52,048 nt of DNA from CAYQQU01 sp964419545 (GTDB lineage Bacteria; Bacteroidota; Bacteroidia; Chitinophagales; Saprospiraceae): contig CAYQQU010000040.1 in the NCBI GenBank assembly GCA_964419545.1, positions 1 to 52,048 of the forward strand, written 5' to 3'. Positions 16,765 through 25,583 of the stretch are shown one piece after another. The position numbers and the translations under genes were made by a program. The number at the start of each line of letters is the position of its first letter. The stretch's first letter is position 1. Under the pieces are notes generated by a model, which was not told the origin of the DNA, made no database searches, and saw only the letters and a list, made by a program, of their open reading frames with translations.

Positions 16765-17261
16765 TAGGTCGCTTTTTCGTCGATGCCGTTGCGCAACAGA
16801 TCCAAATTTACTTCCTTGGGTAAAAACGGAGAAGCGTCTCCTCCGCCTTTGATGATTTCCCGGACGATGGTAGAACTGATGTGCGAATAGCCGGGCTGAC
16901 TGATCAGAAAAAGGGTCTCCAGGCCCTCCCCTACAATATTGTTGAGCTGGGAGATCGTCTTCTCGTAGTCGAAATCCGAAGCATTGCGCAAGCCGCGCAG
17001 CAGGTAATGGGCGCCGATCTTACGGCAGTAGTGCGCCGTAAGGCCTTCGAAACGAGCGACCTCCACCCGCGGCTCATCGGCGAAGACAGCTTCCAGCCAG
17101 GCCGCCCGCTGTTCGAGGTCAAATAAATATCTTTTCTGGGAATTGACGCCTACCGCTACGATGATCTTTTCGAAAAGAGGAAGCGCCCGGCGCACCAGGT
17201 CGACATGGCCAATGGTAATGGGATCAAAGGACCCGGGAAAGACCGCAATTTTTGAAGACAT
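16761..17261 (-). CDS. coaD: Phosphopantetheine adenylyltransferase
   Basis: The 166-residue nucleotidyltransferase shows the CoaD start KIAVFPGSFDPITIGHVDLV in parts (FPGSFDP, GH in ITIGHVD), VGVNSQKRYLFDLEQR, the RGLRNASDFDYEKTISQLN substrate loop and the ISSTIVREIIKGGGD signature. It transfers AMP from ATP to 4'-phosphopantetheine in coenzyme A synthesis. The ATG at 17261 is the family start; a longer frame to 17327 lacks family resemblance. It is the first gene of a two-gene unit with the YjjG nucleotidase. Confidence 0.96.
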   Translation of the reverse strand: MSSKIAVFPGSFDPITIGHVDLVRRALPLFEKIIVAVGVNSQKRYLFDLEQRAAWLEAVFADEPRVEVARFEGLTAHYCRKIGAHYLLRGLRNASDFDYEKTISQLNNIVGEGLETLFLISQPGYSHISSTIVREIIKGGGDASPFLPKEVNLDLLRNGIDEKATY

Positions 17262-17399
17262 AGGAGTTGTAGGTTTCCGGTGTGGACGCCAAAAATAAGG
17301 AATCCGGTGCAGAACGACTGATTTCACCCCTACTTTCGCTCCGGCAGCCCTCTTTTTGTTTCCGGCAATCCCCGAGGAACGGCTCGTTGGGAGGGAGCT

Positions 17400-17939
17400 C
17401 TAATCCGGTCCGGTGAGCAAGCGAAAAGAATCCATAAACCTATCGGTATGCGGATTGAGGTTGAGCCCCCGGTAGGTCACCGTCTGTATCGCGTAGTAAC
17501 GCTGCTCGATGATAAAAGCGCGGGTCTTGACTACCGCTTGGCCTTCGAGGTAATCGATGCGCCAGATGTAGCCCGGATAGTTGAAGAATTTCATCGGACT
17601 GGAATAGACTACCTTCCCGTCAATACTGAAAGCCGCGGCCTCCACCGTCGCCTCGAAAAACGGCTCGATCAGCTCCGTCGAGTCGGCATGCATTCCGCCT
17701 TCCGGATAATCGCAGTAGCTGACCATGTACAGCAAATTGTCGCCGCCCTCGGTCTGGTAAAAGAACGTGTGATAGGCCGTCGGGCCAAGCCTGGTGGAGA
17801 TGGTGTCGGTCTTCTGTTGCATCGGCCCCGGCGCCTGGATGCGAAACCGGCCTTCGTAAGATCTAAACTCCGACCAACCGTCCTGGGCAGTAAGCCGAAT
17901 CAGTGCGGCCATCAGCAAAAAACACAACCAAAATCTCAT
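17400..17939 (-). CDS. Secreted protein of unknown function
   Basis: The 179-residue protein has a clear signal peptide (FWLCFLLMAALIRLTAQ) and a small mixed alpha/beta body: GWSEFRSYEGRFRIQAPGPM, YHTFFYQTEGGDNLLYMVSYCDYP, YIWRIDYLEGQAVVKTRAFI, YYAIQTVTYRGLNLN and a final FMDSFRLL. The shape (beta strands, then a closing 'F..SF' helix) is shared by many short periplasmic proteins that resemble PsbP/MOG1 folds, but I cannot name a family. The ATG at 17939 is preferred to an in-frame TTG three codons earlier. It is a single gene, divergent from pncB. Confidence 0.75.
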   Translation of the reverse strand: MRFWLCFLLMAALIRLTAQDGWSEFRSYEGRFRIQAPGPMQQKTDTISTRLGPTAYHTFFYQTEGGDNLLYMVSYCDYPEGGMHADSTELIEPFFEATVEAAAFSIDGKVVYSSPMKFFNYPGYIWRIDYLEGQAVVKTRAFIIEQRYYAIQTVTYRGLNLNPHTDRFMDSFRLLTGPD

Positions 17940-18049
17940 ACTTTTCAATAGGTTTTCCCAGTTCCAACGTTATCCCATACCGCGATGTTGTTCTTTTCCC
18001 ATCCGCAATCCGGACCATACCGTTGACATTTTGCCCCCCAAACCCTACC

Positions 18050-18070
18050 TTAGTTTAATTTTTAAACTAA
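18050..18070. promoter_or_regulatory. Perfect 9-bp inverted repeat, likely NrtR-type operator
   Basis: TTAGTTTAA (18050-18058) and its exact reverse complement TTAAACTAA (18062-18070) are separated by TTT. The palindrome overlaps a candidate -7 box, TACCTTAG (18046-18053), which has a TTG 20 bases upstream at 18023-18025. Its right end is 11 bases before the pncB ATG. A bound dimer would block the promoter. The NrtR-like regulator encoded right after pncB is the natural candidate ligand. The link is inference. Confidence 0.6.
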
Positions 18071-18081
18071 CTTTAAACCCA

Positions 18082-19539
18082 ATGCCTTTCCCTGCTACCG
18101 CCCATCTGGAGCATTTTTATCGCTCCGGTTTTGCATTAATGACCGATCTTTACCAGCTTACGATGGCTTACGGCTACTGGAAAAGCGACATGGCCGAGCG
18201 GCAGGCGGTTTTCCACCTGTTTTTCTGGAAAAGTCCTTTTGGTCAACCTTACGCCATCGCGGCCGGCGCCGCTTTGCTGGCCGACTATCTGAATCGGTTC
18301 CGGTTTACGGCCGAAGACGTCCAGTACCTGGGGCGGCTCACCGGGAGCAATGATCAGCCGCTATTTTCCGAAAGCTTTTTAAATTATCTGCAACGACTGC
18401 AACTCACCGTCGAGGTCGACGCCGTCCGGGAGGGAAGCGTCGTTTTCCCCAATACGCCACTGGTGCGCGTTACCGGTCCGCTATTGCAATGCCAGCTCCT
18501 GGAGACGATCCTCCTGAACCTGGTCAATTTCTCCACGCTCATCGCTACGAAGACGGCGCGCATCGTACAGGCCGCCCGGGGCGACAGCGTCCTCGAGTTT
18601 GGCTTCCGGCGCGCTCAGGGCATCGACGGCGCCCTCACCGGAGCCCGCGCCGCGTACATCGGTGGTTGCCACGCCACCAGCAACGTCCTGGCCGGCCGCC
18701 TGTTCGGCATTCCCGTCAAGGGCACCCACGCCCACAGCTGGGTGATGTGTTTCGAGGACGAGATTACTGCTTTCCGGCAATACGCCCGGGTGCTGCCGCA
18801 CAACAGCATTTTCCTGGTCGACACCTACGACACCATCCAAGGCGTGCACAATGCCGTAACCGTAGGCAAGGAAATGCGGGAACAAGGCTACGAAATGACG
18901 GGCATCCGCCTCGATAGCGGCGACCTGGCCGAACTAAGCAAGCGCGCGCGCGGCATTCTCGACGAAGGCGGGTTTCCGGAAGCCGCTATCGTCGCCAGCA
19001 ACGAACTCGACGAGTACGCTATCGCACAGCTCAAGGATTCCGGAGCCCCGATCGCGATCTGGGGCGTGGGCACCCGGCTGGCTACCGCCTACGACCAGCC
19101 CGCGCTGGGCGGCGTGTACAAGCTGGCCGCCATTCAGGGCCCCGACGGCCAATGGCAAAATCGATTGAAGCTCTCCGAAACGGAAGCTAAAACCTCTATT
19201 CCGGGAATGCAGCAAGTAAGACGATTCGTCGGACCGGAAGGCCGGCCAATGGGCGATATGATCTTTTTGGACCGGAGCGCGCCGCCGCAACCGGAAATGC
19301 ACCACCTGAAAACCGGCAATTTTCTTACCTTTGGTGAATACCGGAGCCAAGACCTGCTGCAACCCGTTTTTCGTCCTGAACAGGAAGCGTTCGCCAACCC
19401 TGAACTCCACGCCATCCGGCAATACAGTCAGGATCAGCAAGCCTTGTTCCGGGAAATCGAAGCATCCGAATATCCGGTCGGGCTGGAACGAAATCTCTGG
19501 GCCCTGCGCCAGGAATTAATCGAGCAACGCCGGTCGTGA
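18082..19539 (+). CDS. pncB: Nicotinate phosphoribosyltransferase
   Basis: The 485-residue protein shows the start ALMTDLYQLTMAYGYWKS, FLLTDLYQ-type pocket, EFGFRRAQGIDGALTGARAAYIGG in parts (FRRAQG, AAYIGG), GTHAHSWVMCFEDE, FLVDTYDT, GIRLDSGDLAELSKRAR and a VGTRLATAYDQPALGGVYKL C-terminal region. It converts nicotinate and PRPP to nicotinate mononucleotide, the entry to NAD salvage. The ATG at 18082 is chosen because the upstream frame runs back through the promoter palindrome. It is followed by a NrtR-like regulator gene 92 bp downstream. Confidence 0.95.
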   Translation: MPFPATAHLEHFYRSGFALMTDLYQLTMAYGYWKSDMAERQAVFHLFFWKSPFGQPYAIAAGAALLADYLNRFRFTAEDVQYLGRLTGSNDQPLFSESFLNYLQRLQLTVEVDAVREGSVVFPNTPLVRVTGPLLQCQLLETILLNLVNFSTLIATKTARIVQAARGDSVLEFGFRRAQGIDGALTGARAAYIGGCHATSNVLAGRLFGIPVKGTHAHSWVMCFEDEITAFRQYARVLPHNSIFLVDTYDTIQGVHNAVTVGKEMREQGYEMTGIRLDSGDLAELSKRARGILDEGGFPEAAIVASNELDEYAIAQLKDSGAPIAIWGVGTRLATAYDQPALGGVYKLAAIQGPDGQWQNRLKLSETEAKTSIPGMQQVRRFVGPEGRPMGDMIFLDRSAPPQPEMHHLKTGNFLTFGEYRSQDLLQPVFRPEQEAFANPELHAIRQYSQDQQALFREIEASEYPVGLERNLWALRQELIEQRRS

Positions 19540-19631
19540 TACCCGGGCTGAAGAAAGAAAAGAGCGAGTTGCTCTCCTTTCCGGCTCGTCCTTCCGACCG
19601 GTAAGCCAATTCAATTACACGCAACCATTGC

Positions 19632-20351
19632 ATGCCGTACACTTACGAATACCCGCGCCCTGCGCTCACCGTCGATTGCGTCATCTTCGGGCTCGACCGG
19701 AGCAGCACGCTCAAAGTGCTGCTCATTCAGCGGGCGAAAGCCCCTTTCGAGGAGCACTGGGCCCTGCCGGGAGGGTTCGTCGAAATGGATGAAAACCTGG
19801 AACAGGCCGCTCTGCGCGAACTGGCCGAAGAAACGGGGATCACTAACCTTTTCATCGAGCAATTGTACACCTTCGGCGAACCCGGCCGCGATCCGCGCGG
19901 TCGCGTCATCAGCGTGGCCTACTACGCACTGGTCAACCTCTCCGAGCACCCGGTCAAAGCAGCCTCCGACGCCAGCCGCGTCAAGTGGTTCGAGATCGAC
20001 AGCCTGCCCCCGCTGGCTTTTGACCACGATGTGATCCTGCGCGTGGCCATCAACCGCCTGCGCGGCAAAGTACGGTACCAGCCCATCGGCTTCGAATTAC
20101 TGCCGGAAAAATTTACCCTCACCCAGCTGCAGCAACTCTACGAGACGATCCTGGGCGTAAAAGAACCCCTTAACAAACGCAACTTCCGCACCCGCATCCT
20201 GAAAATGGGAGTGCTGAAGGAAGTGGGCAAACAGGAAGGCGTAGCCCACCGCCCGGCGAAGCTCTACAGCTTCGACAAAGAAAAATACGAACAGCTCGTC
20301 AAAGAACGTTACGACGACCTCATCAAGCGGGGCGTCGACTTTGAGATTTAA
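19632..20351 (+). CDS. NrtR-like transcriptional regulator (Nudix domain plus winged helix)
   Basis: The 239-residue protein joins an N-terminal Nudix domain (about 10-150) to a C-terminal winged-helix domain (about 155-235; FTLTQLQQLYETILGV, LNKRNFRTRILKMGVLKEV, HRPAKLYSFDKEKYE). This layout defines NrtR and related Nudix repressors, which sense ADP-ribose or sugar derivatives and release DNA. Its Nudix box is intact (GGFVEMDENLEQAALRE, LAEETGI), so catalysis is possible. Being next to pncB supports control of NAD salvage, although Bacteroidota also have AraR-like relatives for sugar use. A palindrome on the pncB promoter is the likely operator. Confidence 0.85.
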   Translation: MPYTYEYPRPALTVDCVIFGLDRSSTLKVLLIQRAKAPFEEHWALPGGFVEMDENLEQAALRELAEETGITNLFIEQLYTFGEPGRDPRGRVISVAYYALVNLSEHPVKAASDASRVKWFEIDSLPPLAFDHDVILRVAINRLRGKVRYQPIGFELLPEKFTLTQLQQLYETILGVKEPLNKRNFRTRILKMGVLKEVGKQEGVAHRPAKLYSFDKEKYEQLVKERYDDLIKRGVDFEI

Positions 20352-20356
20352 CCGCT

Positions 20357-21517
20357 ATGCTGAACCGCTCCTTTTTTCTCCTCCTCTTTTTACTGCCGGC
20401 CTTGATCGCCTGCCGGCCCGACGCCAAAGCGCCGGGCTCCGCCACGGATGAATTGCCGCCTCCGGAAACGGATTACGAAGTCGCCCGATACAAATGGGGG
20501 TTTATCGACCGCTCCGGCAAAGTAGTCATCCCCGCCGAATACGACGAAGTGCGCCCCTTCCGCCACGGGCTGGCCGTGGTGCGACGAAAGGCGTACTGGG
20601 GATACATCGACCGCACGGGAAAGGTAGTGATCGAACCCCGGTTTAAAGGCGCCTGGCCCTTCAGCGAAGGCCTGGCCCGCGTGCTGACTTACGAGAACAA
20701 AATGGGCTTCATCGACCGGCAGGGTGAATGGGCCATCCCCGCGAAATATGAGGAGGTACAGGATTTCCGGGACGGCCGCGCCCGCGTACGCATCGATCAG
20801 CGGTACGGCTTCCTGGCCTCCGACGGCCAACTGGCCGTTCCCGCCGAATACGAAGCCGCTGCAAGCGGATACGAACGGGGACTGGCGCAGGTTAAACAAA
20901 ACGACCGGTACGGCCTGATCGATACTGCCGGCCGGTGGGTCGTTCCGGCGCAATATGAAAAGGTGTATCCTTACGCCGACGGATACGCCCGCATCAAGCA
21001 AAACGGCCGATACGGTTTTCTGGACCAGAACGGACAGGTGGCGATACCCGCACGGTACCGCAATGCGCAAGACTTCAACCAGGGATTGGCGCCTGCCAAA
21101 ACGGACGAAGGCTACGGCCTGATCGACACCCTCGGGGAATGGGCGCTCAGACCGGCTTACGACCTGCTTTGGTACGCCGGCGCCGGCTTATACGGCGTTG
21201 GTAAAGACGGAAAATACGGCCTCATCCGGCCCGACGGCGCTTCCCTCACCGGCCTGGCTTTTGACCAGTTGTACCGCTTCAGCGAAGGCCGCACCTGGTA
21301 CGCCTCCGACCGGCTCTGGGGCTTGCTCGACACCACCGGCCAGATGGTTACCCAACCGGAATTCGGGCTGGGGTGGCCCTTCCGGGAGGGCGTAGCCCGC
21401 GCCGCCGTCTACGAAGGTTTTGCCTTTATCAATAAAGAAGGTAAAGTAGTAATTCCACCGCGCTTCATCGACACTCGCGACTTCTCGGAAGGGCTGGCCG
21501 CCGTACAAGTGCGCTAA
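20357..21517 (+). CDS. WG-repeat lipoprotein
   Basis: The 386-residue protein has a lipoprotein signal (LLLFLLPALIAC, Cys 19) followed by about ten WG/KWG repeats of roughly 30 residues, each with a 'YGxIDxxGxWVIPAxYexxxxFxxGLA' pattern; examples are WGFIDRSGKVVIPAEYDEV, WGYIDRTGKVVIEPRF and YGLIDTAGRWVVPAQYEKV. WG repeats form beta-rich surface proteins of unknown role, frequent in Bacteroidota. The gene starts 5 bp after the NrtR-like gene. Its stop codon runs straight into a telomere-like CCCTAA tract. Confidence 0.9.
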   Translation: MLNRSFFLLLFLLPALIACRPDAKAPGSATDELPPPETDYEVARYKWGFIDRSGKVVIPAEYDEVRPFRHGLAVVRRKAYWGYIDRTGKVVIEPRFKGAWPFSEGLARVLTYENKMGFIDRQGEWAIPAKYEEVQDFRDGRARVRIDQRYGFLASDGQLAVPAEYEAAASGYERGLAQVKQNDRYGLIDTAGRWVVPAQYEKVYPYADGYARIKQNGRYGFLDQNGQVAIPARYRNAQDFNQGLAPAKTDEGYGLIDTLGEWALRPAYDLLWYAGAGLYGVGKDGKYGLIRPDGASLTGLAFDQLYRFSEGRTWYASDRLWGLLDTTGQMVTQPEFGLGWPFREGVARAAVYEGFAFINKEGKVVIPPRFIDTRDFSEGLAAVQVR

Positions 21518-21555
21518 CCCTAACCCTAACCCTTAACCTCAACCTCAACCTAACT
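21515..21555 (+). repeat. C-rich degenerate hexamer/heptamer tract (CCCTAA-like)
   Basis: The whole gap between the WG-repeat gene and purE is built from variants of CCCTAA, CCCTTAA and CCTCAA. It resembles a eukaryotic telomere word but is only about 40 bp long. A similar C/A-rich tract lies after ilvD at 29483-29530. Confidence 0.7.
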
Positions 21556-22080
21556 ATGATCTCCATCATCATGGGCTCCGATTCCGACCTCCCGGTCATG
21601 CGCCAGGCGGCGGATATTCTGAAAGCACTCGAGCTACCATTCGAGCTTACCATTGTTTCTGCTCACCGCACGCCGGAACGTATGTTTGAATTTGCGAAAA
21701 CCGCCCACGAGCGGGGCATTCGGGTCATCATCGCCGGAGCAGGCGGTGCGGCCCACCTCCCGGGCATGGTGGCCAGCCTCTCACCCTTGCCGGTTGTAGG
21801 CGTCCCCATCAAATCCAGCAATTCCATCGACGGCTGGGATTCGGTGCTTTCCATCCTCCAGATGCCCAACGGCGTTCCGGTCGCCACCGTCGCATTGAAC
21901 GCCGCCAAAAACGCCGGCATACTGGCCGCACAGATCATCGGCTCCGGCGAGCCCGCGGTGCGTCAAAGGCTGCTATCCTACAAGCAGAACCTCGCCGAAG
22001 GGGTGGCGCAGAAATACCGGAAGCTGGAAGCCGAGGGATACGAACGGTACGAAAGCGAAAAGAGTAAAGGCAAGAACTAG
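21556..22080 (+). CDS. purE: N5-carboxyaminoimidazole ribonucleotide mutase
   Basis: The 174-residue protein is a class I PurE: IIMGSDSDLPVMRQAADIL at the start, VSAHRTPERMFEFA, the glycine loop IIAGAGGAAHLPGMVAS, LPVVGVPIKSSNSIDGWDSVLSILQMPNGVPVATVAL in parts, and NAAKNAGILAAQI. It isomerises N5-CAIR to CAIR in purine synthesis and forms octamers. The C-terminal 15 residues are charged and extend slightly beyond the usual end. No purK is visible in the window. It ends 4 bp from the convergent OmpA-family gene. Confidence 0.96.
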   Translation: MISIIMGSDSDLPVMRQAADILKALELPFELTIVSAHRTPERMFEFAKTAHERGIRVIIAGAGGAAHLPGMVASLSPLPVVGVPIKSSNSIDGWDSVLSILQMPNGVPVATVALNAAKNAGILAAQIIGSGEPAVRQRLLSYKQNLAEGVAQKYRKLEAEGYERYESEKSKGKN

Positions 22081-22084
22081 TACC

Positions 22085-23656
22085 CTACTCCACATACAGA
22101 TCGAACTCCACCCGGCGGTTGAGCCGACGGCCGCTGGCGTTGTTGTTGGTGGCGATGGGTTTGTTTTCGCCAAAACCCTGGTAAGACATCCGTTCCATGG
22201 CGATGCCCGCCGACATCAGGTACTGAAAGCAGGCTTTAGCCCGGTTTTCGGACAGCACCTGGTTATTTTCCTCATCCCCCACGTTGTCGGTATGGCCGCT
22301 GATGCGCAGCTTGTAAGCGGAATACCGCTTCATGATGGAAGCGATCTGATCCAGAATATCGAAAGAGGACGACTTGAGGGTGGCGCTGCCCGTTTCGAAC
22401 TGAACGGCTTGCATCGCGAAGTTCAGCACCTCCTTTTCTTCCTCCTTCAACTCGGGGCAACCTTTGGTGGTGACGCCCCCCGGTTCTTCGGGGCAAACGT
22501 CATCGGCATCGATGACGCCGTCGCCGTCGGTGTCCGGGCAGCCGGTATAGGGACCGGCTTTTTCGGGGCAGCGATCGTTTTTATCCGCAAAGCCGTCGCC
22601 GTCGGTATCCGGGCAGCCCATGGTATTTGCGGGACCTGGGGCGTCGGGGCACTGGTCCATATCGTCGCTGGTGCCGTCGCCGTCGCGGTCGCTGGCGCGG
22701 CCGGGGCATCCGTCATTCTCTACCGTCCCGGCCTCGTCGGGGCATTCGTCCAGCCGGTTGATGATACCGTCGCCGTCGGAGTCGGGACAGCCTTGCAGGT
22801 CAGCCGGGCCGGCCTCGTCCACGCAGCGGTCATCCGCATCGGCGACGCCGTCGCCGTCGGCATCGGGGCAGCCGTCCACGTAGGGAAGACCGCGCTCTTC
22901 CGGGCATTTATCGGCACTGTCGATAACGCCGTCGCCGTCGGTATCCGGGCAACCGTTATAGACGGCCAAACCGGGCGAGTTGACGCAAGCATCTTCAATG
23001 TCGCGGATGCCGTCGCCGTCGGTATCCGGGCAGCCCCCGAGTTCGTAGGGCCCCGCCAGATTCGGGCACTCGTCGGTGAGATCCGAGATACCGTCGCCGT
23101 CGCGGTCATTTTTTTTAAGCCCCAGGCGATAGACAAATCCCAGGCCGACCTGGATATTATCGCGATTGACCGCTTCCGAGAGGCGGTATTCGCCTTGCAG
23201 ATTGACGAAAGAGTGTTGGCCGATGCGCACGTTGAGGCCGGCGCCGAAAGGAAACTGCAGATTGGCGCCCAGTACGCTTTCCCAGACTGCGCCGGCGCCT
23301 CCCATCAGATAGGGGACCAGGCGGGCGGTGGGCTTGTAGTACTGGAGGTGGACAACGAGATCGGCGCTGAGCGTGATTCGGTTGTCGATATCGTCCACCA
23401 CATTGGCCAGGCCGGCCTTCAGCGGGAAGCCGATATTGATGTACGGATTCAGATTCCGGTAATAGATGAACTCCAGCCCGTTGGTGATGTCCAGCGAGTC
23501 AATGTCGTTGGGATTACCGTAATCCAGGAACAATAACTTGGCGCCTACGAAATTCTTACCAAAATCGGTATCGGTGGTATCGGTGTTTTGGGCGCACAGG
23601 CCGGTAACGGCCAAGAGGAATATGCTCAGGAACAGAGCGTGAATGTGGCTTTTCAT
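22085..23656 (-). CDS. OmpA-family outer membrane protein with thrombospondin type 3 repeats
   Basis: The 523-residue protein has a signal peptide (ALFLSIFLLAVTGLCAQ), an N-terminal beta-barrel-like region (about 25-185), then about nine calcium-binding TSP3 repeats (DRDGDGISDLTDECPN, DTDGDGVIDSADKCPEE and so on, about 187-390), and a C-terminal OmpA peptidoglycan-binding domain (VQFETGSATLKSSSFDIL, ISGHTDNVGDEENNQVLSENRA, GFGENKPIATNNNASGRRLNRRVEF in parts). It should anchor the outer membrane to the cell wall. The DNA repeats here are coding TSP3 repeats. A -7 box lies 87 bases upstream. Confidence 0.93.
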   Translation of the reverse strand: MKSHIHALFLSIFLLAVTGLCAQNTDTTDTDFGKNFVGAKLLFLDYGNPNDIDSLDITNGLEFIYYRNLNPYINIGFPLKAGLANVVDDIDNRITLSADLVVHLQYYKPTARLVPYLMGGAGAVWESVLGANLQFPFGAGLNVRIGQHSFVNLQGEYRLSEAVNRDNIQVGLGFVYRLGLKKNDRDGDGISDLTDECPNLAGPYELGGCPDTDGDGIRDIEDACVNSPGLAVYNGCPDTDGDGVIDSADKCPEERGLPYVDGCPDADGDGVADADDRCVDEAGPADLQGCPDSDGDGIINRLDECPDEAGTVENDGCPGRASDRDGDGTSDDMDQCPDAPGPANTMGCPDTDGDGFADKNDRCPEKAGPYTGCPDTDGDGVIDADDVCPEEPGGVTTKGCPELKEEEKEVLNFAMQAVQFETGSATLKSSSFDILDQIASIMKRYSAYKLRISGHTDNVGDEENNQVLSENRAKACFQYLMSAGIAMERMSYQGFGENKPIATNNNASGRRLNRRVEFDLYVE

Positions 23657-23743
23657 ATAAGTACTTTAGTTTTCTTCAGGTTAGTATGTTGGGTATGACG
23701 CTGTTAGCTCCCTTCTGTCACGCTACAAAAAAGTACAATGGGG

Positions 23744-23751
23744 CAAAAGTA
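23744..23751 (-). promoter_or_regulatory. -7 promoter element of the OmpA-family gene
   Basis: TACTTTTG on the minus strand fits TAnnTTTG exactly. No clear TTTG was found at the expected -33 distance. It would give a leader of about 80 nt. The 295-bp divergent region 23657-23951 otherwise holds only the opposing -7 box at 23877 and AT-rich sequence. Confidence 0.5.
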
Positions 23752-23876
23752 TATAATTTTCCCCAATGTTTCTCGCTTAACGAAATTTTGCCGCCCAAAA
23801 TTATCTCAGATACCGGATACACCGATTTTTCAGTAAAAGCCTTCCGGCAAGCGCCAAATAAATAAAAGCTTTACCT

Positions 23877-23884
23877 TATATTTG
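23877..23884 (+). promoter_or_regulatory. -7 promoter element of the subtilase gene
   Basis: TATATTTG matches TAnnTTTG and lies 67 bases before the subtilase ATG, in an AT-rich stretch. No convincing -33 TTTG is seen. Confidence 0.5.
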
Positions 23885-23951
23885 AGATCGATAATTCGGC
23901 TTATAGCCGTACTTCTCCACTTTTTTTCTGAACACCTAAAATGATCTGCTT

Positions 23952-25487
23952 ATGCTCCGCATGCAACGCCTATTTCCGCTTTTGGGACTTCTACTGGTAT
24001 GGGCCTGCGCCCGCGATGAAGCCGACCTGCAACCGGACGTGCTTTCTCCAGGCGATCCGATGACCAGAGCGGAAATCGATGAGTTTATCGTAAACCAAAT
24101 GAACGAAACGGACGATGTCTTCCGGTGGTCGGCGGCCAGCGACCGGCTGTTATGGAGCGCCGCCGTACAGAGCGACTCGGTCGTCGCTATCGGCTACCAG
24201 CCCGCAGGCTTCGAAAACCTGCGCGAACGCCTGCACGAGTTTGATCCCGAACAAGCTCAGTGGAACGACGCCCGCCAGGCGGTCATCGACTTCGTGCTCA
24301 CGGAGACCAACCGCCGCCATCCCGGTGAAAACTACACCCTGGAAGACCTGCTGGCGTTCACCGAAAACCCGAACCTGCCGATCATCGACCTGCGCGTATT
24401 CGACGAAGAAGTGATCGCAGGCCTGCGCAACCTGCCGGAAGTCCGCTACGCAGAACCTATCGGCTACGTGCTCCGGGAAACGCGGGAACGCAGCGGCGCC
24501 GGCTGCAGTGTCTCGCCCAGCTACGATATCGCCGGCGACTTCACCACGGTGTCGCCGGGCGCCAAGGTGCCCTGGAACTTTTACAACATGAACATCCCCG
24601 CCGCCTGGAATACCAGCCAGGGCGACAACATCACCATCGCCATTATCGACACCGGCTCCGGCGACAACCAGGAGAACCTGACGGGCAATGAATTCACTTC
24701 CGGCTGGTCGGGAGGCCGCTACCTCGACCGCGCCAGCACCCTCGTCACCGGCTGGTGGTGGTGGGCCAGCAACGACGGGCCGAACGACCAATGCGGCCAC
24801 GGCACCCAAATGGCCGGCCTGGCGGTTGCACCGCGCGATACCGACGGCAATAGCACCGGCGTGGCGTACAAAGCCAACGGGCTGGCCATCCGGGCCGTTT
24901 CCGACGTGGTCATCCTGGGGTCGAGCGAAACGAACGGCGTACGCGATGCCGTCACCCTGGCCGCCAACCGCAGCGACGTCAAGATCATGAGCATGTCGAT
25001 CGGAACCATTTTCTGGAGCAACAGCATCGCCGACGCCATCTACTATGCTTATTACAGCCGCGGCAAAATGATGTTCGCCGCCGCGGGTACTTCCACCTGG
25101 TTCACCAGTTGGGTGGGCGTAGTCTTCCCCGCCACGATGTACGAGACCTTCGCCGTTACCGGCATCAAAGAAGGAACACCTCTGAAGAAATGCAATACCT
25201 GCCACTCGGGCGGCGCCGTCGACTTCGTAGCGGTCATGGAGCGCCGCAACGACAGCGACCGCACTTCGCTGACGCTGGCCCTGAGCGGCGACCAGCCGGC
25301 CCGCGTCGGGGGTTCTTCGGCGGCAACTGCCACTACTGCCGGCATTGCCGCCCTGGTGTGGGCCACCAACCCCAATATGAGCCGGAGCACCGTCCTGCAA
25401 AAATTGCAGAACGCCGCTTCCATCTACCCTAGCCGGGACAACAACTTCGGATGGGGCGTCATCGATGCGGCGGCAGCGGTGAATTGA
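23952..25487 (+). CDS. Subtilisin-like (S8) serine protease, lipoprotein
   Basis: The 511-residue protein has a lipoprotein signal (RLFPLLGLLLVWAC) and a prodomain-like region to about residue 180. The S8 domain follows with Asp in ITIAIIDTGSGDN, His in CGHGTQMAGLAVAP, Asn region FAAAGTSTWF and Ser in VGGSSAATATTAGIAALVW. It has no C-terminal type IX sorting domain, so lipid anchoring is the likely retention. A CxxC pair (KKCNTCHSGG) is unusual for the family and might bind metal or form a disulfide. Starts at 23952 or 23961 are both possible. A strong terminator follows. Confidence 0.92.
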   Translation: MLRMQRLFPLLGLLLVWACARDEADLQPDVLSPGDPMTRAEIDEFIVNQMNETDDVFRWSAASDRLLWSAAVQSDSVVAIGYQPAGFENLRERLHEFDPEQAQWNDARQAVIDFVLTETNRRHPGENYTLEDLLAFTENPNLPIIDLRVFDEEVIAGLRNLPEVRYAEPIGYVLRETRERSGAGCSVSPSYDIAGDFTTVSPGAKVPWNFYNMNIPAAWNTSQGDNITIAIIDTGSGDNQENLTGNEFTSGWSGGRYLDRASTLVTGWWWWASNDGPNDQCGHGTQMAGLAVAPRDTDGNSTGVAYKANGLAIRAVSDVVILGSSETNGVRDAVTLAANRSDVKIMSMSIGTIFWSNSIADAIYYAYYSRGKMMFAAAGTSTWFTSWVGVVFPATMYETFAVTGIKEGTPLKKCNTCHSGGAVDFVAVMERRNDSDRTSLTLALSGDQPARVGGSSAATATTAGIAALVWATNPNMSRSTVLQKLQNAASIYPSRDNNFGWGVIDAAAAVN

Positions 25488-25517
25488 CCAGGACGATACA
25501 ATAGAAAGTCATGTGAT

Positions 25518-25550
25518 GGCCGGCCCTGTCCGGGGCCGGTCAACTTTTTT
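25518..25550 (+). terminator. Rho-independent terminator after the subtilase gene
   Basis: GGCCGGCCC (25518-25526) pairs with GGGCCGGTC (25533-25541) with one G-T wobble and a 6-base loop. It is followed by AACTTTTTT. It lies 30 bp after the stop codon. Confidence 0.75.
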
Positions 25551-25583
25551 CCCTGAAAGGCGACGAACTACGACGGGCTGGAA

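Noticed and set aside
22450..23110. Possible CRISPR-like tandem repeats
   Set aside because: The repeats encode TSP3 calcium-binding units in one frame and vary in sequence and length.
22292..23536. 414-codon open frame opposite the OmpA-family gene
   Set aside because: It mirrors the TSP3 repeats of the real gene and has repetitive Ala/Val/Gly content without domains; it is a GC-rich shadow.
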